Shown here: one piece after another, positions 55,576 through 64,000 of the stretch
Layout of the letters: every line of letters starts with the position of its first letter
Numbering within the stretch: the stretch's first letter is position 1
Assembly (NCBI GenBank): GCA_021234155.1
Contig: JAJEKV010000031.1
Location: forward strand, 13,881,748 to 13,945,747
Reading direction: 5' to 3'
Source of the DNA: Isoetes taiwanensis
Taxonomy: Eukaryota > Streptophyta > Lycopodiopsida > Isoetales > Isoetaceae
Length of the DNA stretch: 64,000 nt
Notes under the pieces: model-generated
What the model was told of the DNA's origin: nothing
Seen by the model: only the letters and a program-made list of their open reading frames with translations
The model's database searches: none
Translations under genes and position numbers: made by a program

Positions 55576-58500
55576 TCCAAATTTTGAACCTCCATAACTT
55601 GAGCTACGAGCTCCAAATCGCCTGAAATTTGTTGCGTTAGGACCGTTAGACAGCCTAGAATCCATTTATGACCTCAAATTAGGATAGAAATGTCAAACCC
55701 CATCTCAAAATGACCAAAATTGCTCAAACCCTTGAATTGCTTTCCCAAACCAGTAGTTTGTTTGTAGATAGAAGCATACCCCATTAGTAGCTCGCAAGTA
55801 CTGCTCTCGCTCAAGCTGATGCCTTACTCCTAGGTAGAAGTGCTCAGAACACCCCTTTGTTATAGTCATCTAGACCTTAGCATAGCAACCCAAGTCCAAC
55901 CAAGGGTACACCACCTCTCCCGAGCCAAAGGCATAAACCTTGACCTAATTCTCAGTCCTTCTAATAGAGTTTGACTTATATAGCCGCCACATTGACACTC
56001 CCTATTGCCGATACCTAGAAAGGAGCTAGAGCCTAGAGCTGCCCAAGTCATTCCATGTGTAGAGATTGGACCCCCAAACCAACTTTGCTAGGACCTTAGA
56101 GTATACCTCAAACACCATGAGGGCTTTGCAAAACAACCCTCATGTCATGCCATACCACACGCCCTAATGTCCATAGACTTGTAGATTATAGATATGTCTC
56201 TAGTAATGCCGCCGCCGAGCCATCTTGCTTGCTTATAGAGCCCGAATATTGTAGGAGAGCCCTTCAAGTAGACTCTTAGACTCTAGGATACACGAAGCGT
56301 TGCTTTCGCGGATCGGGGCGAGAGCCACAGACGAGCTAAGGGCGCAACTTCTTGAAGACATCAAGGTCCCAGCCAATGCACAAACAGATAAGGAGAGGAG
56401 ACCAAAAAGGCGTACCCAAGAGGGGGAAGCACAACGACAAACACCTCAACCGACAAACGAGTAGAACAGACACCACCGACCTATCATCAATCTCCATCAA
56501 ATGGGAAGAATATTGGTAACCAACGGCACCAAGAATGTTCTAGATGTCAACCTCCCTACCACGCCCACGAGCTCACATCGAAAGAGGATCTCAACGCCTT
56601 CACCAACTCGACGCGACATGAGTTTCAAATGGAAGAACGCGAGACAACAAAATACAGTACAGAAGATGTTAGGCATCGATGTCGCGTTAGCATCACGAGC
56701 TAGGGCCGAGGGCATAATCTTCCGCCGAGGAGACAACTCATGGCGACATAGAGCCGATAGAAACCGGAGGGAAGATCACCACGACCTTGCGTTCCCCAAA
56801 GCCAGCCTCAAGCGCAACGCCAACAAAAGGAGTAACCAAGCTAGGGCAACCACAAAGCACATAAGGCTGACCAAGATGAGCCTCCAGCTCCCTTGCACCA
56901 GCAGAGAACTTTCATCGGTTCCAAAAAGGTAGGAGACCATGAGAGGGAGGAGACGATATCAAGGAACATTTCCCACTTCAAGGCTCAGACAACACTAGGG
57001 GCAAGACCAAGGAGGAGAATATTCGCCTCAAACAGAATTCCGGACCCGTGAACACCTAGAAACCAAAGGAAGGACGGCTTTACTACGCCAGCCAAGGAGT
57101 GCGACTTCGAATGGTTAGGACCCAAAGGATCGAGGAGACGACCTCCAGCCAAAGGTACAAATCACGCAAAGGCGACCCGAGAAAGGAGCTATGATAGGGC
57201 AATGGAGATGACCACACTTCCAGGCACAGGAGAGCCACCTCGGAATGAAGCAAAGCCCAAGCAACAGGAGTCGCACTCAGAAATTCAACCTGCGGGGGAT
57301 TGACAATGCCCGCCCCTCAATGACCACGATCTCGAGCTTCAAGACATTCAAGAATGCCCGATCGCAACAGCCAGGACCCTACTCAAGCTCGATCAATGGC
57401 ACCGCAATCAGCAATCTTGCAACAACACACCGCATGTAGGGACGTGAGCGGTTACCGCATTCCTCGCGACGAACATACACAACAAGGAGGAGCATCTTTT
57501 TCAAGGGATCACATCGATTTAACACTCTTCGCAACTTGAGGTGATCAGCTCGGATCGACATAAAAGCTCAACAATAGTAGCAAAGATCTCAAGGAATCCC
57601 GAGTCAACCGTAACGAGCGAAGATGCAAAGAAAACCGGGGATCAAACGCGATCGAGGAAGGGAAACCTAAAGGAGTATAAATAATTAGGTAGATCTTCGT
57701 GAGTTGTTTTGCAAAAGTGGATGAATTAAAATCCCAATGTAAATGCGTATATGTCTATTGTATATCTAGGGTGTTCACATATATAGTGGAGAAACATGAG
57801 TTTAGAGTCATGTTTTACTGATTTAGCTTAGATCGAAGCTCCTTCACTTCGACTACCAAAGGAGGAAGCAAGGAGGCACAACTATAGCCCAAGATCAAAT
57901 TGGAAGAGCAACTACGAGGGAGAAACGACTAGAGGCCAAGCAAACCTTCAACTCCAAACACTTCGGGAAATGCCCTCAAGCGTAAGACCGCTTTCGCCAC
58001 CCAATGTTAGAATAAGAGACAACACCGATCATGTCAAGATCATCAACGCGGCACCGTGACATCGCCGTATGCGCAACACTACCTCTTGTAGCAGTGGCAG
58101 CACTTGACGAACTTATGACATGAGTGGCCTCAACAATGGAAGGAGGAACACCCCGACATCAACGAGCCAACTAAGAAGGCAACATCTCGACGACCATAAT
58201 TCCAACTTGTGGTAATATAGGGGGATGTGCTATGACACGGTATTAGATGGAGATGCACTTACGAAAGGCACCGCTGACGAGGAGATATGCCCCCAACAAC
58301 TAGGTGATGGCTTCGGCAGTAATTCCTACCAAGAATTAGAAGAGAAGAAGCCGACCATATCTCCGACATGTGGCACGCCAAACGCCCAAGGTAGAAGCAT
58401 TCGACGCCTTTAACGACAAGGATAGCAACTGGCACCTTCTTCGCGAAAAAGAGTTCAAGATAATAGCCGTGCTATTCAACGACAAGAGTATATCTAAGGC

Positions 58501-61260
58501 GTGTACTTCTTCAACGCAAGGGGTCAAGCCGCTGCAGAGATAAGGATCCATCATCCCGACAACCGAGCCATCGTGGAGGAGAGTCATGATGCCTTACTTG
58601 CCAAAGAGACCGAAATGCATAGAAGGACAAAGGTCGAAACCGAAAGATGGAGAAGTGCTAGCAACCGACTTCTTCCACGAAGCCCTCCTGCAGGCAAACA
58701 GAGGATCAAAACTGACGAGCACAATCAAAGTCACCGGAGGGTACCTCAAGACAAGAAGACGGCATAGCACTGTGGAACGTGACAACGTCCAAGCCATGTG
58801 ATCGAGGGGATCAAACGAAGAAGTTTGGAAGCTCGATGGAGAACCAACTAGGTGAGGCGAGCCGATGACTTGCACGCGGCCTTGCATGCAACTTGGTGAA
58901 CCCAAGGATGAACGATTCAAAGAACAACTGCAGAAGAGAACAACTCCAGAGGAGTATAGCCAAAGGAATCGCGCACAGCCTCAAGAGACGCCTTCAAATA
59001 GCTTCAAGTATCATGAAGGGGGGAACAATTATTGCCCGAGAACAGGATCAAGAAGCAGACTGAAATGTCGAAGCATCAACGACAAGCACACCTTAGTTAG
59101 AATGTGATGCAAAGCGGTTGTGCCATAGCCGACAAACATCGGAGGGCCCAAGTATATCAACAAGTTACCCCGGAGTACGAGCCGACGCATAAATAGGGAG
59201 GATATAGATCGTCAACACCATTGCACCGGGAGGAACACCGATGACATTGCCAAGGAGTAGGTGTCCAACTCGAAGGGAGGCACAAGGGAGACCTAATAGC
59301 TCTAGTAGTAATTGTAATTATATAAGCTATATGTTGTGCATGTATAGTTCCCTTGTTATTTCTTCCCTCCCATAGCGTAACACATCAAAGGAAGAGATGT
59401 CATGCAAGTTGCAGGGGTGAAGCAATCAACATCGTCAACACTCCTCGGGCAACACGATAACGACAAGAGGACTCGACGTATGAGACATCGATGGAGTCGA
59501 AGAAACAATATCGGATACAGAGTCATCCTTTAGCTGCCAAGACAAAGAGTTCAAGATGAAAGATCTCTTTCAACAAAGGCCACTTTCGTGCATTTGAAAA
59601 GCGGCATGCAAGATTCAAATGATCAACTACACCATCAAGCCACCAAAGAATAAGAGGCTTCTAGCGAACAAAGTCAACCTCTACATCAAAGAGGAGCCAC
59701 CGCCAAGGAGACCAAGTATCGAAGCGATTCTAAGAACGCTACCTTGCTCCTTCAAGCAGGCAACGAGCGGATGAGCTTCTAGCAAGCTCAAAGATCTAAG
59801 GCCATGGGGCCTAGTAGGTTAAATGTATGGATGGTAACATCCATATTGGGATTAGAAGGCAATTCCGGATATTCTCGCTGAAAGGATTGCCCAATTGGGA
59901 AGGAGACGATATAGGAGTAACTAAAATTATACACGATTGTTAACGCACATCCAACGTATTGAAACCACTTGGTGAGATTGATCTCCTCGCTAAGAAGGAA
60001 TCACTACTAGGATAATTGTTGACCATGTATAAATCTAGTATCTCCAAAGAATAATCCAACCGAAAGAAAAAGAAGTAATCTAACAAGTCCGCCAACTTGT
60101 TACGATGACATCAATTCGATTGGTAGGAATATTCCAAGAGTTTAAATAACTAAGAAAGGGGAATCTCTAGAATAATAAAATAATAGTACATGCAAGGTAC
60201 ATCTAAAATAAGAATTATAGTAATCAAATAGTCTTTTTGAGACAAAAGGAATTGTCGTCATGACAAAACCTTGTGGTTTAGAATCGCTCTAACTAAGTAG
60301 ATAACCCATAATTATATTGAAATAAATGATAACATAATATGTGCATCCATCTTAGATGGTTATATATGTTAGCTAAGGCTAGTAACTTAATGCGCTAAGT
60401 AAGAAGCGATAACCTCTTAAGGGGAGAGAATAGATATGACGTTGTGTGCAATGTCATTGAAGGGGTGCAGACCATTTTCTTTTCAAGAAAGTGGGAGGGC
60501 TCAATCTTATGATTGAACGTATTTGCAATCAATTGACTGGACCGATCAGAATAGAGTTCACTCCCGCAATGGCCGGGCGAATAGAGCGTAAGATAGATAG
60601 ATAGATAGCTCAGAGGCCTTCAACGTCTGAGACCGACGTAGTAGTGAACTACACCAACGGCGGGAGCAAAACTATGGGAGCAATGAACGACCAAGTCACC
60701 TCCAAACTACTCGACGGGCTCAATGAGTGGATGCGTTTTAGCCTTAGGTAAGGTATGCATGTATTATAAGCCTTAATGTGTCTTATTGATAAGTTAAATA
60801 TAGACCCTAATAACCGCATAGAAATTGTTGTAATGATATGTATCATAGGGAAATAAGTTAAATAACAACGATAATGTGAAGTAGCATGTTAATTAATCCT
60901 TCGCAAGGATGCAATTCCTTCCAAGGATAGCTATAGGTCCTTATAAATATAAATAGAAAATAGAATTCGATATACTTAAGTGCATCTTAGGGATATACTT
61001 CCAAGGGTAATGCAGACCCAAGGAAGAGAATAAGAAGCACATCTAATTCTTGTGTATGATAATTAAAACCCCGCCTATAATACAATAGGTCTAAATCGTG
61101 GTTATTGTTTAAATAATCGCGATCTAAAAGTCGCTAAATATTGCAAAGCTTAGAGTAAATATAATTGTACTATCGGAAGTAATGTATCCGATACTATGAT
61201 AATGTTAATTCATAAATATTACCTTAGGGTAATTATGTTAATCACATGCATTAAGGGAGC

Positions 61261-61296
<36 letters not shown>

Positions 61297-61860
61297 CATG
61301 TCGATTTGTGTTTAGATTAGTTTCATGTGTAGTTAAGATTAATCATGCATGCAACCTATGCTTGGTATGGATTGCATGAGTTGTTACCGATGATGAGACC
61401 ACTACGGTGATCTCTAGGGCGGGTGTAATGTCAATGTAGGCATGACCGCTTTCCCACCGGACGAAAGTGGAAGGTAGATTAGAAAGTCTACTTCCCCACT
61501 TAAAGTAGACGACCTCGACCCCGAAAAGGAGGTCATTAAGGAATGCATTGATAGGAAAGGCACCTTTAGCCCCATATATGCTTTGATAGGAGGAATCTAT
61601 CCTTCACGCCCCCCACGCCGAAGGATATCCTCCACGTTGGGCAACTAGAGGTGTAGGCATGAGCGCATATAGGCATATAGGCGCCGCCTCCACGCCATAA
61701 TGGAAGATCCACCCTCTTCCTACGAGATTAGCCATGCATCCATGTAGATAGGTGGGTGGTCACCATATAACCAAAATTTTTTGTAATAATTAATAATAGG
61801 TAGTGGCCGACTGCAGCCAATAGAGTGCTCCCGGAGGGCAAGGAGGTCGAACCACTTAAG
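55576..61860. other. LARD interior without recognised gene
   Basis: Six kilobases lacking coding motifs. 56300-59300 is GC-richer than the rest. Minor features: a GATA microsatellite at 60592-60609 and a run of about 31 A at 61262-61293. Confidence 0.55.
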
Positions 61861-61861
61861 G

Positions 61862-62240
61862 CTTGCAACACAAATTTTGTTATAATGTGTTGCAAGGGAT
61901 GAAGGGTACCTTAGAAGTGTAAATTTTGTATGAAATTGATAAACTTTGATAAACTTAAATGTTGTATTAAGTAAGGTTAATAATTACCTTTTGGTGGATT
62001 AAGTTATGATGTGATAAGTTAATAGGATAACGAAATAGTAATGTCTTAAACATTACCTTAGAGTAATTCTAATAATTAAGATAGTAAGTATGTAATTATA
62101 GATATTGTAAAATTAATGCAGGATTTTAAGGTGCAAGACCTGCAACACAAATTTTGTTGGAATGTGTTGCAAGGAATGAAGAGTACCTTAAATAATAATT
62201 GTATATGAAAGTGTTAAATTGTGATAAACTAAATGTTGTG
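61862..62240. repeat. Direct repeat pair ~281 bp apart, each with a hairpin
   Basis: TTGCAACACAAATTTTGTT..AATGTGTTGCAA occurs at about 61864 and 62145. Each copy can fold into a stem of TTGCAACACA with TGTGTTGCAA. Following bases (GGTACCTTA, AGTACCTTA) also match. Confidence 0.7.
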
Positions 62241-62413
62241 ATAATAGAAACTAATAAGTACCTTATTTTAGTAGAAGTTACTTAATTGACAACTTATTTG
62301 ATAATGTAATGGCGAATAATGATTTAAAAATATTATCTTAAGGTAATCGTAATAAATGTGTAAGTATTATAGTAGTATATCGTATGCATCGTTGATTGCG
62401 TTTAGGAAGATTC

Positions 62414-62467
62414 CAAGGTGGGGAGAACCACGTCTTTGCGACAAAGATCATTTCAAGGTGGGGAGAA
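62414..62467 (+). promoter_or_regulatory. Duplicated polypurine tract
   Basis: AAGGTGGGGAGAA occurs twice (about 62415 and 62455); the second directly precedes the TGTGACG start of the 3' LTR and is the likely plus-strand primer. Confidence 0.65.
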
Positions 62468-64000
62468 TGTGACGCTCCAAAGACAAAGATATCGCCCCAG
62501 ACGTATATTGTACCGCCATCGCCACGCTGCATTACATGCCACCCCGACTGACGTGTACGCCAACGTGTAGCCAAGTGGGTAGCCCCTAGGGGGCAACTTG
62601 CTAAGAATGTGCATTAGTATTAATGTGCACATTTTCCAATGTACACATTAATGTGGGCACACATTTCCATGTGGCCACTTGATGCCAAGTGGGCCATACC
62701 CATAGGTGCAATTAATGTGCACATTTTCCAATGTACACATTCATTAATGTGCACACATTTCCATGTGAGCACATTTGGGTGCACACATTTCCATGTGGGC
62801 ACATTTGGCCACCTAGCCCTTAAAGGCAAGTGGGCCCTTTTCCCAATATCCCACATGCCTAAAGGGGATAATTGGAAACCCTAGCCACCCCTTGTCTATT
62901 TAAGTAGGAGAACCCTAACTTGCCCATTTTCGTTTCTAGGGTTTTAGAGCTCTCGCTTTGGCTGCCTCAAGAGCCAAAACCGCCTCCCGCACTGGCCCCG
63001 AGAGAACCGCATCATTAGTTTTCCTTGATTCGAGCATTTCAGCAGATGGTCGAAGTTCAGTCGAGGAGGAACTCAAGGATCGGTATTTAGGCAATTTAGT
63101 AGTCTAAACCCCATTTCAGCCATCGAATCAAGTAGGTTTAGCCTCTTAAATTGCCCATAGCAGCCCTCTAGAATTCTAGATAGCAGATTCTAACTAAAGA
63201 ACCTAACTCTATGATATAGATTAGATCTTGTTCTTTAGTTCTTCTGTGATGTATATGGATGATGTATCTCTGTGAACTCCTTGTATTGGGAAGGGGGGTA
63301 GAGACCTAAAGCTTGGTAGTAGATGCTCCTAGATTAGCCTCTCTAGCACACTATAGATGCGGCCTGCACACAAGAGCCACACCTTTGTGGGTGAAGGGGC
63401 CGACCGGGCTTATAAGGAGGTTCGTGTTCTGACTCTTGAACGATCCCTATGGTGTGTTAGTGCTACCGGGGATCATTGTGACTAGGTCCAATGGCTTGCC
63501 ACTGCGTGTGGGCAAGGCATGGGCTCGACACTCGTGAGGTGGTGGATATGACCTTCCATTGAGTTCAAGTCGAATACGGGCAGTGGCCCTCTAGTCACCT
63601 TGAGTCAGCATGTAGATCTCTGGAGGGAGAGATCCCTACCTGCCCCATCGGAACTGGGGAGATGAAACCAAGGGGGGTTCACCCTGAAATCCCGTATGAA
63701 CCATCTGAGTGATAAGAAATGGGTTATTTTTGGAGAAAAATATATGGAAAGGGGTGGTTTTTATCACATTTTGCAATATTTTAAGCCTGTACATTTTCGA
63801 TATGGGTATTTTTCTAGTTCTTTTGGACCGTATACTATGGGTTTTCTTGCTACCCTAGTAACGCAGATGGCATATCCATATTGTATATAGGCGAATCCCC
63901 CGGGGATGAAACCCAGGAATAGCCCTGTTGGCTATGTATCCGGCGGGCTACAGTCAGGTCCCAACACTTTTCAGCCTACTCTGCAAAGTGTGCACAGGAG
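62468..64000 (+). repeat. 3' LTR, truncated by the window end
   Basis: Starts TGTGACGCTCCAAAGAC. Matches the 5' LTR up to the window end, apart from a 235-bp insertion at 63670. Confidence 0.85.
63670..63904. mobile_element. 235-bp MITE in the 3' LTR, 9-bp target duplication
   Basis: Flanked by GATGAAACC at 63661-63669 and 63905-63913. The 5' LTR has the empty site (GATAAAACCC, about 53673). Ends are G-rich imperfect inverted repeats (GGGGGGTTCACC and CGGGGGATTCGCC read inward). Nine-base duplications are typical of Mutator-like elements. The short open frame inside is unlikely to be a gene. Confidence 0.8.

Larger units (their letters stand above)
52489..64000 (+). mobile_element. Large LTR retrotransposon derivative (LARD), 3' end outside the window
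   Basis: Two direct repeats of about 1.69 kb (52489-54175 and from 62468 on) flank 8.3 kb. A primer-binding site follows the left LTR and purine-rich tracts precede the right one, so orientation is plus. The interior holds no frame with gag, protease, reverse transcriptase or integrase motifs; its longest frame (plus 56501-56932) is basic, unrecognised and probably chance. This is the form of a non-autonomous LARD. LTR copies differ by many small indels and substitutions. Confidence 0.8.

Noticed and set aside
56501-56932. 143-codon plus frame as gag of the LARD
   Set aside because: Basic composition but no capsid or zinc-knuckle motif, and no supporting frame nearby.

Overview
This is repeat-dominated nuclear DNA of a land plant. 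A degenerate pentatricopeptide-repeat (PPR) gene, a trihelix fragment, plant-type Copia, Gypsy-chromovirus, CACTA and Helitron sequences, an eIF4A fragment and a receptor-kinase fragment all point that way. The style of the PPR gene suggests a seed-free plant, perhaps a fern. That placement is inference. I see no intact single-copy host gene and no convincing RNA gene. Almost every coding trace is a pseudogene or belongs to a transposon.

Layout. 1-3547: intergenic DNA with a Copia RNase H remnant. 3548-8541: a minus-strand PPR pseudogene split by a 3,995-bp inverted-repeat element that carries a ~194-bp satellite of hairpins. 8542-15590: a GGAAC-rich element, a 322-bp MITE, a trihelix fragment between 290-bp direct repeats, and the 3' end of a Gypsy chromovirus. 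15591-22360: mostly unassigned DNA, including a decayed histone-H3-like gene, possibly a CENH3 relative (18311-19326). 22366-50882: the remains of one CACTA-type TNP2 transposase gene, minus strand, split into two halves by a ~26-kb block with an 8-bp direct repeat at its edges. 51006-52488: LINE debris. 52489-64000: a large LTR retrotransposon derivative with ~1.69-kb LTRs and no recognisable gag-pol, running off the window end.

The 26-kb block (23349-49474) is a stack of insertions that can largely be unpicked. Its related arms (L at 23349, R1 ending ~29008, A at 33658, B at 34699, C/D at 36346-49474) belong to one AT-rich inverted-repeat family and carry fragments of eIF4A, a receptor kinase and unknown genes. 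Into these arms went a 5.09-kb Helitron (23806-28895), a 4.24-kb LINE (29206-33448) and a 12.1-kb terminal-inverted-repeat element, called E here (36745-48889). Joining the flanks restores the underlying sequence for all three.

Element E is the best candidate for something undescribed. It has 31-bp perfect TIRs. A decayed transposase with a DNCAGQNKNR...GHTHEDVDALF signature (DUF7869-like) runs rightward. A leftward multi-exon gene cluster ends in an FCP1/NIF-like HAD phosphatase domain with Asn in place of the second catalytic Asp. A DUF8039-like exon lies between. Short CGCGCC-type palindromes fill the non-coding gaps, and a perfect 50-bp palindrome lies near the divergence point.

Most family assignments rest on motifs read by eye. 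Insertion boundaries rest on target duplications and restored reading frames visible in the window.
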